A DNA stretch of 64,000 nucleotides from JAJRXC01 sp047639555. Its GTDB lineage: Bacteria > Actinomycetota > Acidimicrobiia > Acidimicrobiales > Aldehydirespiratoraceae. Where the stretch lies: positions 1 to 64,000 of the forward strand of contig JBLIOE010000018.1 of assembly GCA_047639555.1 (NCBI GenBank), read 5' to 3'. Below the pieces are notes generated by a model, which saw nothing but the letters and a program-made list of their open reading frames with translations, was not told where the DNA came from and searched no databases. A program made the translations under genes and the position numbers. Of this stretch, positions 49,350-57,329 are shown in pieces (positions within the stretch are counted from its first letter, which is position 1; every line of letters starts with the position of its first letter).

Positions 49350-50536
49350 GTCGGGGTGAAGTTGATGCGAATTTGGTCGTAGGCCCGGGCAAACGTGGCG
49401 GGCAGGATCTGCGGTTCGGTTGGGTCGACGAGCGACCAGTCGGGCATCCGACGGAGTAACTCCTCGAACATCACACGGATCTCCAGCCGGGCGAGGTGGG
49501 CGCCGAGGCAGAAATGGGTGCCGAAGCCGAAGGCGACGTGGCGAGTGTGAGTGCGGGCCACGTCGAGCGTGTCGGGGTCGTCGAAGGCTCTTGGGTCGCG
49601 GTTGGCGGCGGCGTAGAGCAGGAGAAGTTCGTCGCCCTCCTTGATGTGTTCGCTGTGGAGCTCGTGATCTTCGGTCGCCGTGCGGCTCATATTGAGCACG
49701 GGCGACACCCAGCGGATGAACTCATCAACTGCTCCGTCGGTGAAGAGCTCCGGTCGTTCGAGGAGGAGGGCCCGCTGCCCCGGCCGGATGGCGAGATCGT
49801 GAATCATCGTGCCGATCACGGTGCGGGTGGTCTCGGCGCCGCCGTTGAGTAGGAGGATCACCTCGTCCATGACGTGTTGCAGGTCCCATCCCTCCTGGTG
49901 GATCCACGTTGAGATCAGGTCGTCGCGGGGTTCGGCTTGGCGGGCCATCACGATCGGCACCGTGAGTTCGTAGAAGTTCGTGATCACCGAAACCATGTCG
50001 GGATGTGACTCGTACGGCGGCCCGGCCGCGGAAGTCTGCCCGGCGAGATGCATCACCTGCTCGGACCAGCGGCGCACGTCCTCCCACATCTCTGGCGGGT
50101 AGCCGAGCAGCTCACCGATCATCATCGCGGGAAGTCGAGAGGCAATGGCTTCGATCGCCTCGCACTCGCCGAGCGGTGTGACGGCGTCGAGGATCTCGGT
50201 GACAAGTTCGCGGACGTGGGCCTCGTGGTCGCGCACTCGGCGCGGCGTGAACTGGCGGGCAACGACGTTGCGTTGGGCCTGGTGGTCCGGATCGTCGAGA
50301 TTGATCATCGAGCGGTCGGCCCGCAGATCAATGTGAGGACGAGACCCGGAGGCCGACGAGTAGCGACCACCGTCCTTTTCTACCGCCACGATGTCGTCGT
50401 AGCGAGAGATCACCCACATCTTCTGGACCGGATCCCAGAACGCCGGCGCCTCGTCGCGCAGCCATCGGTACGCGTCCGACGGGTCGACGTAGAAGTCCGG
50501 GTCGAGGACGTTTACGGCATCGTTCGTTGCGGTCAT
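49346..50536 (-). CDS. Cytochrome P450
   Basis: A 396-aa soluble P450. I-helix NGGAETTR at 231-238, E272-x2-R275 (DEFIRW), and heme loop FGFGTHFCLGAHLAR with Cys343. Style is like actinobacterial CYP families acting on sterols, terpenoids or alkyl chains. It needs a ferredoxin; a [3Fe-4S] ferredoxin is encoded at 58534-58737 in module 3. ATG 50536 is chosen. It overlaps both neighbours by 4 bp, so it is in the operon that runs from 51714 to 44772. Confidence 0.93.
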   Translation of the reverse strand: MTATNDAVNVLDPDFYVDPSDAYRWLRDEAPAFWDPVQKMWVISRYDDIVAVEKDGGRYSSASGSRPHIDLRADRSMINLDDPDHQAQRNVVARQFTPRRVRDHEAHVRELVTEILDAVTPLGECEAIEAIASRLPAMMIGELLGYPPEMWEDVRRWSEQVMHLAGQTSAAGPPYESHPDMVSVITNFYELTVPIVMARQAEPRDDLISTWIHQEGWDLQHVMDEVILLLNGGAETTRTVIGTMIHDLAIRPGQRALLLERPELFTDGAVDEFIRWVSPVLNMSRTATEDHELHSEHIKEGDELLLLYAAANRDPRAFDDPDTLDVARTHTRHVAFGFGTHFCLGAHLARLEIRVMFEELLRRMPDWSLVDPTEPQILPATFARAYDQIRINFTPT

Positions 50537-51714
50537 GAATAGGCCACCCGGTGGTCGGACTCGGCGGTCAGACCGAGCTCGGGCCACACGCCCGCCACGA
50601 TGCTCTCCACGATTCCGTAGCCCACAGCGTCGCCCTCACGGACTCGGATCGGCGTGTCACGAAGTTGTCCGAGTTGCGGCAAGAACTCATCGCTCGAACA
50701 GTCGTCGATGTACTCGCCGTCGAAGTGCAGCGGACCACGCCACGTTCCGTGCATGTGACCCTTCCACTCGCCGTAGCCGACAACTTTGAGATGGAAGCCA
50801 GAGTTATCGAGCGCCTCAATTTCAATGACGCGTTCTTCGCCGGATTCCATCGTCAGGTGCAACTCGCCGCCGCGAACAAAGCGGGTCCGGGGGTCATAGT
50901 CGATCAGCGGCTTTGCTTCGAGGACGCGATGCTGGCGGCCATCGGATTCGTTGATGTAGGCGGACGTGTAGTCCCACACGCCCTGGGTGAGATGAATCGC
51001 CGTCTCGTAGAACGATCCGTCGGGCCGCTCGAAGAAACACGGCGACCACTTCATTCCGCCGCGGAACTCGGGGCGCTTCTCGCCCTCCGCTCGTGGTTTG
51101 CGAGGCGGACGAAGCAAGTCGGGCGGTGCCGCACCGACCGCCTGGCGAACACCCCACGAGTGGTCGCGAAAGCCAAACGAGTTCTCGCGAGTGAACTGAT
51201 GGGTGGTGCCATCGACAGTGACCTCGCCGGTTGCCCAGCCGCCCTGGTGATAGCGGATGACATCGACGTCGATACGCCCAGTGGTCTTGTTGCGGATGAG
51301 GTTGCGATCCTCGAAGAAGGGTTGGGTGACGCCGGTCAGAACGAGATCGAAGGAGATCGGCTGCACGTCGTTTGGCTCGAGGATGAACCGGACCGTCGAG
51401 AGCGGATCGATGATCTCGTAGCGAATCGGCCCGATCGACATGTCTTCGGGAGCCGAGTGAAGTTCGCGGCTTCCTCGTACGGTCCATTGTTCGTAGCCCC
51501 GGGCCACGCCACCGAAGCCGTCGATGATGCCTCGGTTCTGGTACTTGCCAAGCCCCAGGTTGACCTGCAGCGAGCCGTCGGTCTTCGCCATCGAGGCCCA
51601 GATCTTTTCGGTCCACGCGAGATCGGTCTGGGAGATCGTCGCGAAGGTGTCGATTGTCTGGTGGTTGAGACCTTCATCGGCGCCCAACAACTCGCCGATT
51701 CCGTCGATTGCCAT
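50533..51714 (-). CDS. AttH-like/calycin-type protein of unknown function
   Basis: A 393-aa beta-rich protein with many Trp/Gly turns: GGVARGYEQWTVRGSRELH, FEDRNLIRNKTTGRIDVDVIRYHQGGWATGEVTVDG, SFGFRDHSWGVRQ, YGEWKGHMHGTWRGPLHFDGEYIDD. The double calycin-like plan resembles 43651-44748, but sequence identity by eye is low. Function unknown; DUF7064/7065-type names may apply. First gene of the long minus-strand operon; a perfect module 2 palindrome lies 39 bp before ATG 51714. Confidence 0.7.
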   Translation of the reverse strand: MAIDGIGELLGADEGLNHQTIDTFATISQTDLAWTEKIWASMAKTDGSLQVNLGLGKYQNRGIIDGFGGVARGYEQWTVRGSRELHSAPEDMSIGPIRYEIIDPLSTVRFILEPNDVQPISFDLVLTGVTQPFFEDRNLIRNKTTGRIDVDVIRYHQGGWATGEVTVDGTTHQFTRENSFGFRDHSWGVRQAVGAAPPDLLRPPRKPRAEGEKRPEFRGGMKWSPCFFERPDGSFYETAIHLTQGVWDYTSAYINESDGRQHRVLEAKPLIDYDPRTRFVRGGELHLTMESGEERVIEIEALDNSGFHLKVVGYGEWKGHMHGTWRGPLHFDGEYIDDCSSDEFLPQLGQLRDTPIRVREGDAVGYGIVESIVAGVWPELGLTAESDHRVAYS

Positions 51715-51752
51715 GAACGCGTTTCCCCCAGTCGGCCTGTCGCTGACCCTAG

Positions 51753-51768
51753 TTGACGTCGACGTCAG
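51753..51768. promoter_or_regulatory. Module 2 operator (perfect palindrome core)
   Basis: TTGACGTCGACGTCAG, identical to 20484-20499. It lies upstream of the minus-strand operon 51714-44772 and downstream of the kinase gene 51800-52867. Confidence 0.75.
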
Positions 51769-51799
51769 TTTCGAACGGCGGCACTGGTTGGGTGAGATC

Positions 51800-52867
51800 T
51801 CAGTGGACGCCGAGCCGGACGAAGGTGTTGTGGTCTTCGAGCGCGGCACCGATTCGGGGCATGTGAACCAGTACGACTTCGCGGGAGCTAATGCGGGTGA
51901 TGACCCAGAGGAAGTAGCCCCATGTGAACCCGAGCGTGTATCGGAGCCATGCCTCGTCCCACGCCGGTCGTTCGACGCCGAAGGATTCGAGGTCATCGAG
52001 GTAGCCGCGGAGCAGGTCGACCTCGTGGGTGCGGCGGGTGTTGATGTCGAGAACGGTTGAGAGGTGGTAGCTCACGTCGATCGACCAGTGGCCCCGCTGC
52101 GCGATCTGCCAGTCGAGCCAGCAAGCTCGCCGGTCGCCGTCGAGGTAGACGTTGCCCGAGTGGGTGTCGGCGTGGATCACGCACGTCGCCGGTACACCGG
52201 CCGTGAGATGCATGGCCTGTTGCAGCCGTTCGGCGTCGAGGAACTCGGCCGCGACGTTCGCGCCGCGGCCATCGGCAAGAAGATCTGCGAGCACCGCAGC
52301 GGGGAAGAGTTCGGCCATGTTCGAGATTCGTGGTGTGAGCCAGTCGACCGCCCAGCGGTCATCGGCCCAGGTCGCAGCGTGAAGGCGAGCGAGCTCTCGC
52401 AGCGTGTCTCGGCATGTGTCGATGGCGTAGGGCTCATGAGCGCTGAGGAATCGTCCGCCGTCGGCCACGACGTCGTCCATGATCACGATTCCCCGCCCGC
52501 TCGATGCCTCGATGCCGGTGTAATAGACGCGGGGCGAGCGAACCCCGACCGTCGAGACCAGCTCGCGATACGCGAGCGCCTCGGTGAGCAGTGTCTCGGT
52601 GCCGCTGGCATCGAAGTGGCCTTTGACGCAGTACGTGCGGGTTCGGCGGGTGCCGTCGGTGCCCTCCACCACGACAACGAATCGCACCTTGTGGGCGAGC
52701 GTCTGCGAGTGATCAGTGCGGTTGACGTCGACGATTCGTTCGTTGTCGCCGACATCATCGAGGGCTGCGCCAAGCCATGTCGGCGAGAGCACATCGTCGA
52801 GATCGAGCGGGGCCGGGTCCTCGGCGGGCGTCACGACGCGAACCTTTCCACGTTCCGCCGTCGCCAT
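51800..52867 (-). CDS. Phosphotransferase (APH/DUF1679-like kinase fold)
   Basis: A 355-aa kinase-fold protein. The catalytic loop is VIHADTHSGNVYL (HAD instead of HGD, Asp and Asn kept), and the Mg-binding Asp lies in ACWLDWQIAQRG. The N-lobe (TRTYCVKGHF, RGIVIMDDVVADGG) is complete. It stands alone on the minus strand, divergent from the module 3 operon; the GGTAGAAC-type site lies between them. It could thus belong to module 3. Substrate is probably a small hydroxyl compound. Confidence 0.85.
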   Translation of the reverse strand: MATAERGKVRVVTPAEDPAPLDLDDVLSPTWLGAALDDVGDNERIVDVNRTDHSQTLAHKVRFVVVVEGTDGTRRTRTYCVKGHFDASGTETLLTEALAYRELVSTVGVRSPRVYYTGIEASSGRGIVIMDDVVADGGRFLSAHEPYAIDTCRDTLRELARLHAATWADDRWAVDWLTPRISNMAELFPAAVLADLLADGRGANVAAEFLDAERLQQAMHLTAGVPATCVIHADTHSGNVYLDGDRRACWLDWQIAQRGHWSIDVSYHLSTVLDINTRRTHEVDLLRGYLDDLESFGVERPAWDEAWLRYTLGFTWGYFLWVITRISSREVVLVHMPRIGAALEDHNTFVRLGVH

Positions 52868-52888
52868 GCAAGGAGGCTCCCTTCTTCG

Positions 52889-52907
52889 GTAGAACGCCGC
52901 TCTACTC
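52889..52907. promoter_or_regulatory. Module 3 operator-like site
   Basis: Half-sites GGTAGAAC and GCTCTACT separated by GCC; two positions depart from perfect symmetry. It lies in the 58-bp divergent promoter between the kinase gene and the CoA transferase that opens module 3. The same arms recur at 55778-55806. Confidence 0.6.
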
Positions 52908-52925
52908 CTGTGCTAGCAATCGGGA

Positions 52926-54149
52926 ATGTCTACGGATGTCACGGACCCTGTCTTCGAAGGTGTGAAGGTCGTTGAGCTGGCGCAATGGGTTTTCGTGCCG
53001 GTGGCCGGTGCGATCCTGGCTGATTGGGGCGCCGACGTCATTCGTATTGAGAAGCTCGAGGGTGATCCCTACCGGGGCCTCGCATCGCAGGGGATCGGTA
53101 CCGACCGCGGCGGGATCAACCTGTCGATGGCGCTCGCGAATCGCGGCAAACGGTCGATCGCCGTCGATCTCCATAGTCCGGAAGGTCGAGCGGTGCTCGA
53201 CGAACTCCTCGAGTCGGCCGACGTCTTCCTCACCAACCTGCGGCCCGGAGCGCTCGATCGGCTTGGTCTCGACGCCGATGCGGTCCGGGAGCGATTCCCT
53301 CGGCTGATCTACGCCCGAGGCAACGGCTTCGGCGCCCGCGGGCCCGATGCAGACCAACCCGGATACGACTCCTCGGCCTTCTTCGCCCGGGGTGGACTCG
53401 CCCACGTGCTGACGCCGCCCGAGCGGGACTATCCAATCAACCAGCGCGGGGCCATGGGCGACCGCAACGGCGCGATGGCGTTGGCCTTCGGCATCGCCGG
53501 CGCGCTCCTGCGCCAACATCGCACCGGTCGCGGCTCCGTGGTCGACGTCTCGCTCCTCGCGACCGCGATGTGGACGCTGTCATCGGATCTGCTTGCTGCG
53601 CTCAACGGCGGCGAGGTGCATCGCTCCGAGGGCCGCGGGATCTTTGTGAACCCGTTGGTGGGGGCGTATCGAACCAAGGACGGCCGCCACGTCCAGCTCG
53701 TGTTCCTCCAGTCCGACCGGTACTGGCCAGATCTCTGCCGAGTCCTCGGCCGCGAGGATCTCATCGACGATGCCCGCTTTGTTGACCTCGCGGCTCGGGG
53801 TGAGAACCGGGAGGCGTGCGCGGCGGAGCTCGACATCGAATTTGGTTCGCGGACACTTGAGGAATGTAAGGCACTGCTCGGTCAGCTCGACGCGCCGTGG
53901 GCGCCGGTGCAATCGATCGAAGAACTTATCGTCGACCCGCAGGTTATTGCCAACGACTACGTAGGCGAGGTGCAGATCGAGGGTGGCGAGTCGTACCGCC
54001 TGCCCGCCGTGCCCGTGCAGTTCGACGAACACGGTCCGGTCCTGCGACGAGCGCCTGAACACGGTGAACACACCGAGGCGATCCTGCTCGAACTCGGTCA
54101 CGATTGGGACCAGATCGTCGAGCTCAAAACCGCCGGAGTGATCCCGTAG
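52926..54149 (+). CDS. CaiB/BaiF-family (class III) CoA transferase
   Basis: A 407-aa class III CoA transferase: KVVELAQWVFVPVAGAILADWGADVIRIEKLEGDPYRG at the N-terminus is diagnostic, and the segment ADQPGYDSSAFFARGG contains the Asp expected to carry the CoA (near 144-148). It moves CoA between acids, or racemises 2-methylacyl-CoA. First gene of a ten-gene operon. The next gene starts inside its stop codon (TAGTG). ATG 52926 lacks a strong Shine-Dalgarno; GGGA is near. Confidence 0.91.
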   Translation: MSTDVTDPVFEGVKVVELAQWVFVPVAGAILADWGADVIRIEKLEGDPYRGLASQGIGTDRGGINLSMALANRGKRSIAVDLHSPEGRAVLDELLESADVFLTNLRPGALDRLGLDADAVRERFPRLIYARGNGFGARGPDADQPGYDSSAFFARGGLAHVLTPPERDYPINQRGAMGDRNGAMALAFGIAGALLRQHRTGRGSVVDVSLLATAMWTLSSDLLAALNGGEVHRSEGRGIFVNPLVGAYRTKDGRHVQLVFLQSDRYWPDLCRVLGREDLIDDARFVDLAARGENREACAAELDIEFGSRTLEECKALLGQLDAPWAPVQSIEELIVDPQVIANDYVGEVQIEGGESYRLPAVPVQFDEHGPVLRRAPEHGEHTEAILLELGHDWDQIVELKTAGVIP

Positions 54150-54565
54150 TGTCGGCCCGCCCGCTGCCGGTCCCCGACGAACAGTCGGCCCCGTTTTGGG
54201 CCGCTGCGGCCGATCACATCCTCATGGTCGCCCAATGCAGCGAGTGTTCCGTGCTCTCCCTCCCGCCCACCGCCACCTGCGGGCACTGCGGAAGCGCGGA
54301 CCCAGCGTTCTCATTCGTTCCGGTGTCAGGCACCGGAGCGGTGCGCTCCTGGACGGTGGTGCGCCAGGCCTTCCTGCCTGGATTCGATGACGACCTTCCC
54401 TTCCTGCTTGTCGACGTCGAGCTCGACGCTCAAGCGGACTTCCGACTCATCGGGCGTTTGCTCGATGGCGTCGAGCCCTCACCCACGCTCGGCGAACCCG
54501 TCGAGATCGCGTGGGAAGACCTCGCGCCCGACATCGCGATCCCGGCCTTTCGGCGGGTGCCATGA
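54149..54565 (+). CDS. DUF35 zinc-ribbon/OB-fold protein
   Basis: A 138-aa protein with Zn-ribbon Cys C30-x2-C33 and C44-x2-C47 and an OB fold (GAVRSWTVVRQAFLPGFDDDLPFLLVDVEL). GTG 54149 shares one base with the previous stop. Its stop overlaps the ATG of the thiolase-like gene by 4 bp. It is the third DUF35/thiolase-like pair of the window and probably forms a complex with 54562-55779. Confidence 0.88.
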   Translation: MSARPLPVPDEQSAPFWAAAADHILMVAQCSECSVLSLPPTATCGHCGSADPAFSFVPVSGTGAVRSWTVVRQAFLPGFDDDLPFLLVDVELDAQADFRLIGRLLDGVEPSPTLGEPVEIAWEDLAPDIAIPAFRRVP

Positions 54566-55779
54566 GCACCCGGACCGCCGGCGGACGGCAGGTGGCGATC
54601 GTGGGATACGCCCACAGCGACATCGTCCGCAACGCCGATCAAACCCTCGGAGAACTCGCGGGCCAGACGGCTCGCCAGGCAATTGCCGATGCCGGGCTCA
54701 CGGTTGATCAGATCGATGGCTTCGTGGGCTCCGCCCTGTTTCCGACCTCCGGGAGTCACGAGATTGAAGACGGCGTCAGCACGGTGTCGCCGTCGTGGCT
54801 GGCTCAACACTTAGGGGCGATGCCTCGGTACACCGAAGGTTTCACCGGCATGGGCCAGCTCCCCGGAAGCGTGGGCCTCGCCGTGCACGCCATCACGACG
54901 GGCGAAGCGGACTACGTCTTAATGCACCGGGCACTGCACAACCCGCCCGGGCGTTACCACGGGAACACGATGGACCGAGTGAGTGGCATGCAGCAATGGA
55001 CGGCGCCGCAGGGCTACTTCGGGCCGCTCGCAATGATCGCCCTGCCGACCAACGAGTACCTCCAACGTTTCGGTGCCCGCCGCGAGTCGTTGGCGGAGAT
55101 CGCGGTCGAGGCTCGGAAGAACGGGTCTCGGATTCCGTGGTCGTTTTGGCACGACCGCCCGCTCACCACCGAGGACTATCTCGAATCACCGACACTGTTC
55201 GATCCGATCTGTCGGTTCGACTGCGACATTCCCGTCGACGGTGTCGCCACCTTCGTGTTCACGTCGGCCGAGCGCGCAAAGGACCTGCCGAACCAGCCCG
55301 TCTATGTCGCAGGCTTCGGAATGGGTGCGCCCACCCGACCCCGCCTGCCATTGCATTGGCCCCTCGACGACATCATGGACGGCGGCCGGGAAACGGCGAC
55401 TCGGCTGTGGGCCGATGCCGGAATCGGTCCCGCCGAGATCGATCTTCCGCAGGTCTACGACGGCTTTTCGCCGTTCGTCTGGTTCTGGTTGGAAGCGCTC
55501 GGGCTCTGCCCGCCTGGTGAAGCGCACCGATTCATCGCTGATGGCGGGATCGACAGCGACCGTCCCGGTTCGCTGCCCGCCCTGTCGAGCGGCGGAGCGA
55601 TCGGCAACGGTCGAATGCACGGCGTGCCGCAGATGCTCGAGTGTTATCTGCAGCTCGCGGGTCGGGCCGGCGACCGGCAACGCCAAGCCGAGGTCGCGGT
55701 TGCCTGCCATGCGTCACCGCACCTTGGTGGGGTTGTGGCCTACAGCTCGCAACAACTTGGCAAGAGCATTGTTCTGTGA
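54562..55779 (+). CDS. Thiolase-fold protein, Ltp2/lipid-transfer-like (possible retro-aldolase)
   Basis: A 405-aa thiolase fold with no nucleophilic Cys at the N-terminal active site (EGFTGMGQLPGSVGLAV). LPQVYDGFSPFVWFWLEALGLCPPGE holds the Tyr of the Ltp2-like segment, and LSSGGAIGNGRMHGVPQMLE replaces the second Ltp2 Tyr by Arg, as in 18840-20036. It is coupled to a DUF35 gene. Lacking the Cys, it is more likely a C-C lyase (retro-aldolase) than a thiolase. Its stop codon lies inside the 29-bp palindrome at 55778. Confidence 0.86.
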   Translation: MSTRTAGGRQVAIVGYAHSDIVRNADQTLGELAGQTARQAIADAGLTVDQIDGFVGSALFPTSGSHEIEDGVSTVSPSWLAQHLGAMPRYTEGFTGMGQLPGSVGLAVHAITTGEADYVLMHRALHNPPGRYHGNTMDRVSGMQQWTAPQGYFGPLAMIALPTNEYLQRFGARRESLAEIAVEARKNGSRIPWSFWHDRPLTTEDYLESPTLFDPICRFDCDIPVDGVATFVFTSAERAKDLPNQPVYVAGFGMGAPTRPRLPLHWPLDDIMDGGRETATRLWADAGIGPAEIDLPQVYDGFSPFVWFWLEALGLCPPGEAHRFIADGGIDSDRPGSLPALSSGGAIGNGRMHGVPQMLECYLQLAGRAGDRQRQAEVAVACHASPHLGGVVAYSSQQLGKSIVL

Positions 55780-55806
55780 TTAGGTAGAACTGGGTTCTAC
55801 CTAATC
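55778..55806. promoter_or_regulatory. Perfect 29-bp inverted repeat, module 3 operator
   Basis: Left arm GATTAGGTAGAAC (55778-55790), spacer TGG, and an exact reverse-complement right arm (55794-55806). It overlaps the stop of the thiolase-like gene and lies 20 bp before the aldehyde dehydrogenase ATG. The inner GGTAGAAC arms match the 52889 site, which favours a TetR operator and an internal promoter. A hairpin acting on RNA is the alternative. Confidence 0.75.
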
Positions 55807-55826
55807 GTTTTGAAGCCAGGGGATCG

Positions 55827-57296
55827 ATGAGCGTCATTTCCGAAGACCGGACATTCGTGGCGGGAACGTGGGTCACCGGCGACGACGTCGTGGCGGTTGA
55901 GAACCCGGCCGACGAGACGGTGATCGCGAGCATCACGGCCACACCGCTGGCCGAAGTCGAACGAGCAATTCTTGAAGCCCGGCGATCGTTCGACTCTGGC
56001 GTATGGGCGGATCGGTCGGTCGATGACCGGGCGGCAGTCCTTCATGCATTCCTCGACTACCTCGATGGTGCGGGTGACGAACTTGTGCCAACGATGGTGG
56101 CCGAGGCGGGGCAGCCCACGTATTTCGCCGAGTCGACGCAACTCCGCACCGGCGTGCGCCTTGGCCGCGACACGATCGACCTGTATCGATCGATGTCCCA
56201 TGAAGAATCCAATCCCGTTCCGCTCGACGAATTGGTGCAAGCGGGTGTATCGCTCAGCGTTCGCCGTTACGAACCGGTCGGCGTGGTCACCGCGATCACG
56301 CCCTATAACGCAGCGCTGCTCATGGGCTTACAGAAGCTCATCCCGGCACTGATGGCCGGGTGTTCGGTGATTCTGCGGCCGAGTCCGTTGACGCCAGTGT
56401 CGTCACTTGCGTTCGGTGCTGCGGCCGAGGCGGCCGGACTGCCTGCGGGCGTGTTGAGTGTCGTGGTCGAGGGTGGTTCGGCTGGCGCCGAGATGCTGAC
56501 CACTCACCCGGGCGTCGACATGGTGTCGTTCACCGGATCGACCGCGGTGGGTAAGCAGATCCTGGCCCAGGCCGCTCCCACTGTGAAACTCGTCGCCCTC
56601 GAACTCGGCGGCAAGTCAGCTCAGATCTACCTTCCCGACGCAATCGATCACGTCGCTCGCGGCGCGGCGATGGTGATCGCGATGACATCAGGCCAGGCGT
56701 GCGTCGCCGCCACCCGAATGCTGGTTCCCGAAGACCGCAAGGCCGAAGTGCTTGCGATGGTCGGCGGCACCTACGCGTCGCTTACAATCGGCGCACCGAC
56801 CGAACCAACCACGATGATCGGTCCTGTCATCAGTGCGGCGCAGCGGGAGCGATGCGAACGCTTCGTTGCGCTGGCCCAAGAACACGGCGGCGTGGTCACC
56901 CACGGCGGCGGTCGCCCGGAAGCCATGACCTCGGGCTACTACTTCGAGCCCACGGTGCTTGACCTTGGAGACAACGCGAACCCCGCGGCCCAAGAAGAGA
57001 TCTTCGGACCGGTGCTCTCGGTGATCGGCTACCGAGATCTCGACCACGCCGTCGAGATCGCGAACGACAGCGTCTACGGATTGTCGGGCCAGGTCTATAG
57101 CGCCGACGTTGGCGCTGGGGTCAACGTGGCCCGCCGTCTGCGCACTGGCGCGGTCACGGTGAACAGCGGCATCTTCACTGCCTACGCGCCGAGCGGCGGC
57201 TACAAACAAAGCGGCCTCGGCCGCGAGCGCGGGCCCGATGGGATCCGCGCGTTCCAAGAAGTGAAACACATCGCAGTCGGGGAACTTCCCCGATGA
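55827..57296 (+). CDS. Aldehyde dehydrogenase (NAD(P)-dependent)
   Basis: A 489-aa ALDH with catalytic Cys292 in SGQACVA, Glu259 in LELGGKS, and FTGSTAVG cofactor loop. The usual P-W-N is P-Y-N161, and the cofactor-binding Lys in K-P-S/A-E is Arg184 (LRPSPLTP); these deviations may shift cofactor preference. AGGGGA lies before ATG 55827. It would oxidise an aldehyde released by the upstream retro-aldolase-like pair or by the P450/SDR steps (inference). Part of the module 3 operon, possibly with its own promoter at 55778. Confidence 0.92.
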   Translation: MSVISEDRTFVAGTWVTGDDVVAVENPADETVIASITATPLAEVERAILEARRSFDSGVWADRSVDDRAAVLHAFLDYLDGAGDELVPTMVAEAGQPTYFAESTQLRTGVRLGRDTIDLYRSMSHEESNPVPLDELVQAGVSLSVRRYEPVGVVTAITPYNAALLMGLQKLIPALMAGCSVILRPSPLTPVSSLAFGAAAEAAGLPAGVLSVVVEGGSAGAEMLTTHPGVDMVSFTGSTAVGKQILAQAAPTVKLVALELGGKSAQIYLPDAIDHVARGAAMVIAMTSGQACVAATRMLVPEDRKAEVLAMVGGTYASLTIGAPTEPTTMIGPVISAAQRERCERFVALAQEHGGVVTHGGGRPEAMTSGYYFEPTVLDLGDNANPAAQEEIFGPVLSVIGYRDLDHAVEIANDSVYGLSGQVYSADVGAGVNVARRLRTGAVTVNSGIFTAYAPSGGYKQSGLGRERGPDGIRAFQEVKHIAVGELPR

Positions 57297-57329
57297 CGAG
57301 CACAGACAACAAAGAGAAGGAAGCACCCC

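Noticed and set aside
50551..51756. Plus-strand frame of 401 codons opposite the AttH-like gene
   Set aside because: Shadow of the minus-strand gene, whose start, overlap with the P450 and promoter motif are all consistent.
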